Shown: piece after piece, positions 19,497 through 27,080 of the stretch
Position numbering within the stretch: position 1 is the first letter of the stretch
How the letters are laid out: each line of letters opens with the position of its first letter
Assembly: GCA_965215145.1 (NCBI GenBank)
Contig: OZ244038.1
Location: 558,001 to 622,000 of the forward strand
Length of the DNA stretch: 64,000 nt
From: G965215145 sp965215145
Lineage (GTDB): Bacteria; Bacteroidota; Rhodothermia; Rhodothermales; JANQRZ01
Direction of reading: 5' to 3'
Notes under the pieces: model-generated
Told to the model about the DNA's origin: nothing
Database searches by the model: none
What the model saw: only the letters and a program-made list of their open reading frames with translations
Position numbers and translations under genes: made by a program

Positions 19497-20162
19497 TCAG
19501 GCGAAGCTCACGGCGCCGTTGTGCGCCCCGTTCTGTGCAACCGCCGGCTCGGCCGATGGGACGAGCCGCAGGCCATGGCGGTTGATGTGGCCGGCGTACG
19601 GGCCGAGGAGGCGGAGGTCCTCCGTCTCCTCCCGCACATAGACCTCCTCGCCGTCGGTGTGCTGGAGGTGGAGGGTCCCGTTGGTCAGGAGGACGCGGCA
19701 GAGCGCGGCCTCGCCCTCGTGCAGGACGAGCGCCATGTCCCCGTTCTGGAGCTCGCGGTCGTGGAGCAGCACGTGCTCCCCGGCCCCGACGTCGACACCC
19801 CGAACGCCCTGCTCCACGCGCACGGCGAAGGTTCCCCCGAGCGCGGGGAAGAGGTCGCGGAGCGTCACCTCCTCGATGCTGAGGGCCGTCTCGAACGCCC
19901 CCTCCGCGATGGTGCCCTGGACGGAGAAGCTCCCGCCGGGCAGCCCCTTGCGCTGGCCGAGCAGGCGGTAGCCGCTGCCGTCGCGCGTGAGGTAGCCCTT
20001 CTTGGCGAGGGCCTGGAGGTTCTGCGTCACCGAGTTCGGCGAGCGGTAGCCGAAGTGGTCCACCATCTGGCGGTAGGTGGGCCACACCTTCTGCCGGCGG
20101 ACGTGCTCGGCGAGGAACTCAAGGAAGGCGTGCTGCTTCGAGGTGAGCTGTTTGCGGCTCAT
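19497..20162 (-). CDS. LexA-like repressor lacking the autopeptidase residues
   Basis: A 221-residue protein. The N-terminal winged helix is clearly LexA-type (LTSKQHAFLEFLAEH, YRSPNSVTQNLQALAKKGYLTRD). The C-terminal half follows the LexA/UmuD fold outline but not its chemistry. The Ala-Gly cleavage site aligns with A-E-G at residues 86-88. The catalytic Ser position (GMSM in E. coli LexA) aligns with Val120 in RVEQGV. The catalytic Lys (VKRL) aligns with Cys155 in ALCRV. RecA-stimulated self-cleavage is therefore unlikely, and release from DNA would need another signal. ATG at 20162 was chosen because it starts the family N-terminus. Its 136-nt upstream gap separates it from recO. Confidence 0.8.
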   Translation of the reverse strand: MSRKQLTSKQHAFLEFLAEHVRRQKVWPTYRQMVDHFGYRSPNSVTQNLQALAKKGYLTRDGSGYRLLGQRKGLPGGSFSVQGTIAEGAFETALSIEEVTLRDLFPALGGTFAVRVEQGVRGVDVGAGEHVLLHDRELQNGDMALVLHEGEAALCRVLLTNGTLHLQHTDGEEVYVREETEDLRLLGPYAGHINRHGLRLVPSAEPAVAQNGAHNGAVSFA

Positions 20163-20298
20163 TGGTGGTGCCGGTTGGGCCGGTCGGGCCGATGGAGAAT
20201 GAGCGGCTAACATACTATGCACCCATCGGCCTGGTCAAGCTTCGGCCTAACAATAAACCATTCCCTGTTCATATGTGCCCGTACGCTGCATAGACGGG

Positions 20299-21075
20299 CT
20301 ATTCCCCGGACGCCGCCGCGCCTCGCTCCGGCCGGACGAGCTGCCGGGCGACCTCGTTGACCCGGTCCGGGAGGTACCCCTCGACGTGGTGGCGGAGGTA
20401 GGCGTCGACGAGGCGGAGAACCTCGGCGCGGAGATCGTCGGGGAGCGCCATGCGCAGGGCCGTGTCGAGGTCGACGCGGGCGAAGACGGCGAAGGCGCGG
20501 AGCGCAGAGCGGGAGGCGCGGAGCCCGGCCTTCGACGCCGCGCCGACGGGGAGCACGGCGCCGCGCTCAAGCGCGAGGACGCCGCCCTCCTCCGGCAGCG
20601 CGAGCACGTCCTCCTTCCGCACGTCCGGCGCGAACCCGAGCAGCGCCGCGAGGCGGAGCTGGAAGTGGGGCAGCACGTTCGGCGCGTGGTGCTCGGCCTC
20701 GTCGAGGTGGAGGAGCGCCTCGAGGAGGAGGCGGAACAGGACCGGGTTGGCCTCCCCCGGCTGCGTCAGCCCCCGCACGAGCTCGACGATGCGAAACCCG
20801 GCCGTGACGCGCTCGACCTCCGCCGGGAGCCGCGTGAACCGGTGGACGTGGGTGGCCTCCTTGAGCGTCTGGAGGTCCCGGTTCGGCTTGTAGTAGTAGA
20901 GCACCTGCACGTAGCCCATCGGTTGGAGCGCCGCCCCGAACCGGCTCTTCGGGCGGCGCGAGCCCTTCGCGATCACGCTCATCTGCCCGTGCTGCCGGGT
21001 GTAGAGCGCGACGATCTGGCTCGTCTCGCTGTAGTCGAGGGCGCGGAGGACGACGGCGTCGGTGCGGACGATCAT
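20299..21075 (-). CDS. recO: DNA repair protein RecO
   Basis: A 258-residue mediator that works with RecR to load RecA on SSB-coated DNA. The N-terminal OB fold is typical (MIVRTDAVVLRALDYSETSQIVALYTRQHGQMSVIAKGSRRPKS), followed by the helical domain (FRIVELVRGLTQPGEANPVLFRLLLEALLHL). The zinc-finger cysteines present in some RecO proteins are absent. ATG at 21075 matches the family start. It lies upstream of the LexA-like gene, and both concern DNA damage, but the 136-nt gap suggests separate promoters. Confidence 0.93.
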   Translation of the reverse strand: MIVRTDAVVLRALDYSETSQIVALYTRQHGQMSVIAKGSRRPKSRFGAALQPMGYVQVLYYYKPNRDLQTLKEATHVHRFTRLPAEVERVTAGFRIVELVRGLTQPGEANPVLFRLLLEALLHLDEAEHHAPNVLPHFQLRLAALLGFAPDVRKEDVLALPEEGGVLALERGAVLPVGAASKAGLRASRSALRAFAVFARVDLDTALRMALPDDLRAEVLRLVDAYLRHHVEGYLPDRVNEVARQLVRPERGAAASGE

Positions 21076-21212
21076 GGAGTGACCGCGGGGTGGGGAGGGG
21101 GGCAAGGTCGAACGCGCAGCGGCCAGCGTGGTGTCACCGCGTTTCCGCCGGGGTTGCATCTCGCGCGCGGCGGCGTCTATCTCCCCGAAGCTCCGGACCA
21201 ACCGCCCAGCCC

Positions 21213-21722
21213 ATGCCTGCCCGCCTCCGCCAACGCCTCTACGCGCTCCAGCAGCGCCTCGCCCTCACCACCCCCGAGGCCACCGCGCTCCTCTGCGTCG
21301 CCGGCCTACTCTTCATCGGGCTCACCGTCCAGCAATTCCAGGCGCCCGCGGCGCCCCCGGTCGAGCCGGGGGCCTACGCCGCGCTCGATGCTGCTGTCGC
21401 TGCGCGGACGGCCGCGCCGGCGGACTCGATCGACACCGCGCCGGCCCCGACGGCCCAGCCCGAGGCCGCGCCCGTCGTGGCCGCTGCGGGGCCCCCGCGC
21501 CCCACCCGCCGTGTGGCGCCCGGCCCGGTGCGGATGAACCTGAACACCGCCTCGGCGCGGCTGCTGGAGCGGCTCCCCCGCATCGGCCCGGCGCTGTCGG
21601 AGCGGATCGTCGCCTACCGCGAGGCCCACGGCCCCTTCGCCCGGCCCGAGGACGTGGTGAACGTCAAGGGGATCGGCGCGAAGACGTTCGAGAAGCTGGA
21701 GCCGTACCTGTTCGTGGAGTGA
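21213..21722 (+). CDS. ComEA-type helix-hairpin-helix protein, membrane anchored
   Basis: A 169-residue protein. There is one N-terminal membrane segment (ALLCVAGLLFIGLTVQQF), an Ala/Pro-rich linker (about 45-110), and a C-terminal helix-hairpin-helix pair (MNLNTASARLLERLPRIGPALSERIVAYR, then VVNVKGIGAKTFEKL) that binds double-stranded DNA non-specifically. This layout is that of ComEA-like DNA receptors of competence systems. ATG at 21213 starts just before the membrane helix. No other competence gene is nearby, so a role in uptake is an inference. Confidence 0.85.
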   Translation: MPARLRQRLYALQQRLALTTPEATALLCVAGLLFIGLTVQQFQAPAAPPVEPGAYAALDAAVAARTAAPADSIDTAPAPTAQPEAAPVVAAAGPPRPTRRVAPGPVRMNLNTASARLLERLPRIGPALSERIVAYREAHGPFARPEDVVNVKGIGAKTFEKLEPYLFVE

Positions 21723-21744
21723 AGAATGCGGCCCCGTGTCGGCC

Positions 21745-22506
21745 TCATCGGACGTAGCTGCCGGCGTTGAGGTCGAGCGTGGCGCCGGTGGCGTGGTCGG
21801 CGAGGCCGCTGAGGAGGAAGGCCACCGTCGGCGCGATGTCCTCCGGCTCCGTCATCCGGTCGAGGGCGATGTCGTCCGTGGCGACGCCGGCGCCGTAGGC
21901 CGCGAGGAACGGCTCGGCCATCTCGGTGCGCGTGAAGCCGGGCGCGACGACGAACGCCTTGACGCCCTGCTTCCCGAGGCCGCGCGCGAGCGAGCGGGTG
22001 AGCGCGACGACCCCGCCCTTGCTCGCGGCGTAGGCCGCGTACTCCGGCGCGTCCCCCCGGAAGGCCGCGCGGCTGGCGACGTTGACGATCCGCCCGCCGC
22101 GCCCGGCGAAGTGCCCGGCCGCGAGCCGCGAGAGCTGCCCCACGGCGCGGAGGTTCACGGCCATCGTCCGCTCCCACACCCCGAGCCAGTCCGCCCGGTC
22201 GGCGTCGAGCGCGACGCCCTCGGCGATGCCGGCGTTGTTGACGAGCCCGTCGAGGTGCCCGAAGGCGGCGACGGCCTCGGCCCACAGCCGCTCAGTAGCG
22301 ACGGGGTCTTCGAGGTCGGCGCCGAGGGCGCGGCTGCCGTTGCCGATCTCGGCGGCGAGCGCCTCCGCGGCGTCGCGGCTCCGGCGGTAGTGGACGCCGA
22401 CGGCGGCGCCGGCCTCCCCGAGCGCCCGTGCCACCGCCGCCCCGATCCCCCGGCTCGCACCGGTGACGAGGACGCGCTGCCCGCTGAGGTCGATGGCGAG
22501 GGACAC
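21745..22506 (-). CDS. SDR-family oxidoreductase (3-oxoacyl-ACP reductase-like)
   Basis: A 253-residue Rossmann-fold dehydrogenase. Cofactor motif TGASRGIG, NNAG in GLVNNAGIAEG, catalytic Ser in NVASRAAFRG and the YxxxK motif in YAAYAASKGG. The basic residues YRRSR after beta2 favour NADP(H). It resembles FabG, but the gene is not in a fatty-acid cluster, so it is best left as a general SDR. It is 4 nt downstream of the DUF2480 stop, so co-transcribed with it and with the cysteine desulfurase. Confidence 0.88.
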   Translation of the reverse strand: MSLAIDLSGQRVLVTGASRGIGAAVARALGEAGAAVGVHYRRSRDAAEALAAEIGNGSRALGADLEDPVATERLWAEAVAAFGHLDGLVNNAGIAEGVALDADRADWLGVWERTMAVNLRAVGQLSRLAAGHFAGRGGRIVNVASRAAFRGDAPEYAAYAASKGGVVALTRSLARGLGKQGVKAFVVAPGFTRTEMAEPFLAAYGAGVATDDIALDRMTEPEDIAPTVAFLLSGLADHATGATLDLNAGSYVR

Positions 22507-22510
22507 GCGG

Positions 22511-23098
22511 CTACGCCTTCGGCGGGCCGGCGGGCTTGGCCGACACCGGGCGCGCAGGCTTGGCGGCCTTTGTAGCCTGACCCTCCGGCTTCGGGCGGGG
22601 CTTCCGCCAGAGCGGCACCGACGAGCACGGCTCCCCGTACATCAGCTTCGACGCGACGGCCTGCAGCCGCTGCGTCGCGACGAGGTACGCGCTCGGCGGG
22701 ACGACAGTGCTCCCGCAGCCCTTGATCACGACGGGTTTCCCCGCGAACCGACTCCAGTCCTCGGTCTCCAGCGCACGGGTGAAGTGGTCGCGCAGGAGGT
22801 CGGCCGTGCGGCCGAGGGCGGCGCTGGAGGCACGGCCGGTGAGCTTCGAGGCGGCGAGCATCGCGGCCCATGTCGGGAGGATGGCGTCGGTCGAGCAGTG
22901 GACGGCGACGTGCTGGCCCTCGTACTGCGCCCAGTCGTGCGCCTTGACGGCGGCGCGGAAGTCCTTTTCCCGGAGGATCAGCCCCTGGAACAGGAACGGC
23001 GCGAGGTCGAGCTCGACCACCTCGCGGCCGTCCCACAGCTCCTCCAGGTTGAAGACGACGAGGTCGCTCTGGGCGACGCGGTTGACGATGGGCTCCAC
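22511..23098 (-). CDS. DUF2480 family protein
   Basis: A 195-residue protein typical of the Bacteroidota DUF2480 family: IVNRVAQSDLVVFNLEELW near the start, FLFQGLILREKDFRAAVKAHDW, YEGQHVAVHCSTDAILPTWAAML and VVIKGCGSTVVPPSAYL. A GTG at 23098 was chosen because it puts the family N-terminus (EPIVNRVAQS) right after the start. An ATG at 23173 would overlap the cysteine desulfurase gene by 59 nt. A conserved Cys sits in each of CSTD and KGCGS. The last about 40 residues are Lys/Pro/Ala-rich and probably disordered. Association with cysteine desulfurase genes suggests a link to sulfur or Fe-S metabolism, but this is not proven. Confidence 0.82.
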   Translation of the reverse strand: MEPIVNRVAQSDLVVFNLEELWDGREVVELDLAPFLFQGLILREKDFRAAVKAHDWAQYEGQHVAVHCSTDAILPTWAAMLAASKLTGRASSAALGRTADLLRDHFTRALETEDWSRFAGKPVVIKGCGSTVVPPSAYLVATQRLQAVASKLMYGEPCSSVPLWRKPRPKPEGQATKAAKPARPVSAKPAGPPKA

Positions 23099-23114
23099 GG
23101 CGGGCGGGGGCTGG

Positions 23115-24272
23115 TTACGCGGCGATCCGCTCGCGCGCGCCCTCAACGGCGGCGGCGATTTCCTCGACGGCACGCTCGACCTCCTCCTCCGTCGTGAACC
23201 GGCCGACGGAGAGGCGGAGGGTCGAGAAGGCGTCGGCGTCGGAGAGGCCCATCGCGGCGAGGACGTGGCTGGGCTGCGCGGCGGCGGTCTGGCAGGCGCT
23301 CCCCGTGCTCGCGGCCACGCCGCGCAGCTTCGGGAGGACGTGCTTCATCGGGGCGCCGGGGAGGGTGAGGTTGACGGTGTTCGGGACGCGCGGGGCGTCG
23401 GCGCCGTTGACCCGCGCCTCGGGGAACCGGCCGAGCAGGTCCCGTTCGAGCCGGTCGCGGAGGGCGCCGAGCCGGCCAGCCTCCTCGCCCAGGTGCTCGC
23501 GGGCGACCTCGGCGGCCTTGCCGAGCCCGACGATGCCGGGGACGTTGAGCGTCCCGCTCCGTAGCCCGCCCTCGTGCCCGCCGCCGTTGAGGAGCGGGGC
23601 GATGCGGACGCGCGGGCGCCGCAGCCGGCGGTACAGCGCGCCGACGCCCTTCGGGCCGTACATCTTGTGGCCGGAGAGCGCGAGGAGGTCCACCCCAGCG
23701 GCGTCCACGTCCACGGGCAGCTTGCCGAGCGCCTGCGTGGCGTCGGTCATCATCATCGCGCCCGCCTCGTGGACGACCTCGGCGATCTCGGGGATGGGCT
23801 GGACGACGCCGGTCTCGTTGTTGACCCACATCACCGCCGCCAGCAGCGTCCGCTTGGTGAGGGCGTCGCGGAGGCGGTCGAGGTCGAGGAGCCCGTCGGG
23901 CTCGACGGGGAGGACGGTCACGCGCCAGCCGTCGCGCTCCAGCGCGCGGGCCGCCTCCAGCACCGCCTTGTGCTCGGTGGCGACGGTGACGAGGTGGTCC
24001 TTCCGGCTGCCGTAGGCCGCGGCCGTCCCCTTCAGCGCGAGGTTGACGGCCTCGGTGGCGCCGGCGGTGAACGTGAGGTTCCGCGGCTGGCACCCGATCA
24101 GGTCGCCTACTCGCCGGCGGGCCGTCTCGACGGCCTCGTCGGCGGCCCACCCGAAGGCGTGCTCGCTGGACGGATTCCCGAAGTGGCCCTCGAAGAACGG
24201 CAGCATGGCGTCGACCACGGCGGGGTCGGCCGGCGTCGTCGCGTTGTAGTCGAGGTAGATCGGGCCGGGCAT
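23115..24272 (-). CDS. Cysteine desulfurase (NifS/IscS family)
   Basis: A 385-residue PLP enzyme that takes sulfur from L-cysteine for Fe-S clusters and thio-tRNA. MPGPIYLDYNATTPADPAVVDAML at the start, FTAGATEAVNLALKG, the cofactor Lys in SGHKMYGPKG, and the persulfide-forming Cys in ASTGSACQTAAAQ. The long family loop around the active Cys is of the NifS/IscS (group I) type. It heads a three-gene minus-strand group with DUF2480 (16-nt gap) and the SDR gene. MiaB in the same window needs Fe-S clusters, but no linkage is implied. Confidence 0.93.
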   Translation of the reverse strand: MPGPIYLDYNATTPADPAVVDAMLPFFEGHFGNPSSEHAFGWAADEAVETARRRVGDLIGCQPRNLTFTAGATEAVNLALKGTAAAYGSRKDHLVTVATEHKAVLEAARALERDGWRVTVLPVEPDGLLDLDRLRDALTKRTLLAAVMWVNNETGVVQPIPEIAEVVHEAGAMMMTDATQALGKLPVDVDAAGVDLLALSGHKMYGPKGVGALYRRLRRPRVRIAPLLNGGGHEGGLRSGTLNVPGIVGLGKAAEVAREHLGEEAGRLGALRDRLERDLLGRFPEARVNGADAPRVPNTVNLTLPGAPMKHVLPKLRGVAASTGSACQTAAAQPSHVLAAMGLSDADAFSTLRLSVGRFTTEEEVERAVEEIAAAVEGARERIAA

Positions 24273-24367
24273 GGGGCGGTCGGGGCGTGGGGTTGCGTGA
24301 CTGATCGCCCGCAGAACGCGCGAGCTTTACGGATTCACGCCCTTACGCCGCCTCGTTTCCCTCCGTT

Positions 24368-26872
24368 TCAGAACTCCGTGCGGAGACCGACGAGGAACGT
24401 CCGCGGGAGGCCGGGCCGGAGGCCGGCGGGGCGGCGCGCAGCGACGTACACCTCGTCGAAGGCGTTGCGGACACTGGCGAACGCCGTCGTCCCGACCCCG
24501 GCGTAGCGGCCGACCTCCACGTCGGCGGCGAGGTCCACGACGAGGTGCGGCTCGATCTCGGTCCCCTCGGGGATCGCGCCCTGCCCCGCCTCGGTCCGCA
24601 TCTGGCCGACGTAGAACGCGCGGGCCTCGACGCCGTAGCGCCGCCACTCGGCGCCGAGCGTGGCGGTGGCCTGGTGGCGCGCGACGTACGGCAGCGCGTC
24701 CCCGACGGCGACGGTGCCCCACGGGCCGAACTCGCTGTCGAAGGCGTTCCTGAACTCGGCATCGGTGAGGGTGTAGGCGAGGCGGGCCGGGAGGCGGAGG
24801 CCGATGAGCCTAAACGCCCGCGCGAGGTCGGCGCTGGCAGCGACTTCGAGGCCGAGCACGCGGGCCGCGCCGCCGTTGAAGAGGTCGGTCGTGCCGCCCC
24901 CGCCGGCCGCGGCGAGGTCGGAGCCGAGGAGGTTCTCGTAGTCGTTCAGGAAGGCGGCGGCCTGGACCGAGAGGGCCGGCGTGTCGTAGCGCGCGCCGAC
25001 CTCGTAGTTCACGCTCTGCTCGGGCTCGACGCCCTCCTTCGAGTTCGGCGGCGCGAACCCGCGGTGGACGCCGCCGAAGGCGACGAAGGCCGGCGTCACC
25101 TCGTAGCTCGCGCCGAGGCCGGGGATCACGGCGGTGACGGTGTTCTCGCGCACCTTGAGGTCGGCGCCGGTCCGCTCGGGGTCGGCCTTGCCGAAGTCGT
25201 CGCGGGAGAGCGTGACGTGCTCGACCCGAAGGCCCGGCGTAAGCGTCAGCCGGCCCACTCCGAGGTCGGCCTGCGCGAAGGCGGCGACGGCCTCGGCCTG
25301 CTCAATCCGGTTGGAGTCGGTGCCCGGCGTGCCCTCGCTGGCGAGCGTCATCACGCCATCCTGCATCGCGTAGCCGTCGACCCACTGGAAGCGGTCCATC
25401 TCGTCGCGGTGCCACCGCAGCCCGACCTCGGCCTCGGCCCCGACGGGGCCGGCGTCGAACGAGAACCCGGCGATGGACTGCACGCCGTAGGCGAGGTACT
25501 CGCGGTTGTTGGCCTTGACGTAGAGGGCGCCCTCGGAGCGCTCGCCGCGGATCAGCGCGAGCTCGTTGGCGAAGGCGTCCGGGCGGTCGAGGATGGAGGA
25601 GATCGACGCCTTCGCGTCCACGAACTCGCCGTCGTCCTGGTCGTCCAGGAGACCGTCGCTGACCTTGTCGAGCTTGTACCAGTTCCGGGCGAACGTATTG
25701 CGGTAGGCCGTCGTCGTGAGGTCGAGGCTCGGGGAGAACACGGCGACGTGGCGGAGCTGCGCCTGCGTGTGGTCGGCGTTCATCTGGTCCTCCTGGCTGC
25801 CGGCGTAGCGGAGGAACGGGGTGGCCGCGAAGTCCGACTCGGTGAGGCCGAGGTAGGTCTCGTTCGAGACCTCGTCGGTGCGGGAGAGCTTCAGCGTGAG
25901 GGCCTGGTAGACCGGCGCCGTGGGGTCCGTGTTGACGCGGAGCTTGGCGAGGTAGTCGGCCTTGTCGAACCCGGTGTCGGCGTCCTCGAACCCGGCGAGC
26001 CGCTTGAAGCCCTGCACGTTGGCCTGGTACGTCTCGACGACGAAGCCGACGTTCCGCCACGAGTTGCCGGCCCAGAGGTGGAGGTTCCGCGCGTCGTCCT
26101 CCCCGAGGAACCCCTCGAAGAAGGCCGACGGCTCGGCGGGGATGGGGCGGGAGAGGAGGTTCAGCGCGCCGCCCGTCGTGTAGGGGCCGTACTTGATTTG
26201 GCTGGCGCCCTTGCGCACCTCGACGCCGTCCATCCGGCCGAGCGTGGGGAAGTAGTAGGCGGCGGGGGCGGCGTAAGGCGCCGGGGCGATGAGGACGCCG
26301 TCCTCCATCACGGTGATCTTCTCGGAGCGCTCGGCGCCGGTCCCGCGCAGGCCGACGTTCGGGCGGAGGCCGTAGCCGTCCTCCTCCTGGATGTTGACGC
26401 CGGGCACGGCCCGGAGCGCGCGCAGCACGTCGGTGTCGGCGAAGGCGTCGAGCTCCTCGGGACCGAGGTAGTGGGCCGAGCCGGGGAGGTCGCGGATGCC
26501 GCCGGGGCCGCCCGTCAGCGTCTCCCGCGCCGTCACGACCAACTCGCCGATGTCCATCGGCCGCTCGCGGAGGGCGAAGTCGACGACGGCTGTCTCGCCG
26601 GCCGCGAGCGTCACCCGCGCCCGCTCCGTGCCGAACCCGACGGCGGAGGCGACGAGGGTGTAGGCGCCCGGCCGGAGGTCGCCGATGGCGTAGCGGCCCT
26701 CGGCGTCGGTGGCCGCTCCGAACGTCGTGGCCTCGACGGCGACGTTGACGCCGGCGAGCGGCGCGCCGGTGGCGGCGTCGGTGACGGTGCCGGTGGCGGC
26801 GGACTGCGCGAGGGCCGCGGGGGCCAGCAGAAGCGCGGCGGCGAGGAGGAGGGCGGGGGAGAGGAGGCGCAT
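24368..26872 (-). CDS. TonB-dependent outer-membrane receptor, FecA-like
   Basis: An 834-residue receptor. Signal peptide (LLLAAALLLAPAALAQ), a carboxypeptidase-regulatory-like beta domain (ATGTVTDAATGAPLAGVNVAVE), a plug domain (about 110-240), then a 22-strand barrel ending in the C-terminal aromatic (LVGLRTEF). The plug segments VPGVNIQEEDGYGLRPNVGLRG and the ITVMEDGVLIAPAPYAAPAAYYFP block are typical of ferric-dicitrate-type receptors, so iron-chelate import is likely. The upstream region carries a TACCTTTG box directly abutting a near-perfect palindrome, indicating repressor control (see 26901-26939). No FecI/FecR pair is present here. Confidence 0.9.
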   Translation of the reverse strand: MRLLSPALLLAAALLLAPAALAQSAATGTVTDAATGAPLAGVNVAVEATTFGAATDAEGRYAIGDLRPGAYTLVASAVGFGTERARVTLAAGETAVVDFALRERPMDIGELVVTARETLTGGPGGIRDLPGSAHYLGPEELDAFADTDVLRALRAVPGVNIQEEDGYGLRPNVGLRGTGAERSEKITVMEDGVLIAPAPYAAPAAYYFPTLGRMDGVEVRKGASQIKYGPYTTGGALNLLSRPIPAEPSAFFEGFLGEDDARNLHLWAGNSWRNVGFVVETYQANVQGFKRLAGFEDADTGFDKADYLAKLRVNTDPTAPVYQALTLKLSRTDEVSNETYLGLTESDFAATPFLRYAGSQEDQMNADHTQAQLRHVAVFSPSLDLTTTAYRNTFARNWYKLDKVSDGLLDDQDDGEFVDAKASISSILDRPDAFANELALIRGERSEGALYVKANNREYLAYGVQSIAGFSFDAGPVGAEAEVGLRWHRDEMDRFQWVDGYAMQDGVMTLASEGTPGTDSNRIEQAEAVAAFAQADLGVGRLTLTPGLRVEHVTLSRDDFGKADPERTGADLKVRENTVTAVIPGLGASYEVTPAFVAFGGVHRGFAPPNSKEGVEPEQSVNYEVGARYDTPALSVQAAAFLNDYENLLGSDLAAAGGGGTTDLFNGGAARVLGLEVAASADLARAFRLIGLRLPARLAYTLTDAEFRNAFDSEFGPWGTVAVGDALPYVARHQATATLGAEWRRYGVEARAFYVGQMRTEAGQGAIPEGTEIEPHLVVDLAADVEVGRYAGVGTTAFASVRNAFDEVYVAARRPAGLRPGLPRTFLVGLRTEF

Positions 26873-26900
26873 CGGGGGGAAGGGGTTGAACGTTCAGCGG

Positions 26901-26939
26901 CAAAGGTACCGCTTATCTGGATTGTGTCTAGATAAGCGG
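26901..26939 (-). promoter_or_regulatory. Promoter box TACCTTTG with palindromic operator upstream of the FecA-like receptor
   Basis: TACCTTTG (minus strand, 26901-26908) is an exact TAnnTTTG -7 element 29 nt before the receptor ATG. Immediately upstream lies an inverted repeat: CCGCTTATCT (26909-26918) and AGATAAGCGG (26930-26939) around 11 nt, and three more of the inner positions can pair. A dimeric repressor bound here would cover the -33 to -7 interval. The regulator is not identified. A metal or iron sensor is inferred from the receptor type. Confidence 0.7.
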
Positions 26940-27080
26940 AACGAGTTCACAATTCGTTGACTGGAGGGCCGCCGGCGTGGCCTATCCACGCGGGGCCCAT
27001 CCGTCGGCGGGGGCGGATCCGTGATGGAGCCGCCCCCGCCGGGTTATCGGCCGGCGCGTGGCGCCGGTTAGGAGCGCGGG

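Noticed and set aside
20163..20298. LexA-type SOS box upstream of the LexA-like gene
   Set aside because: Words such as CATAGTATG and TTCATATG occur, but no clean inverted repeat matching a known LexA box could be defended.
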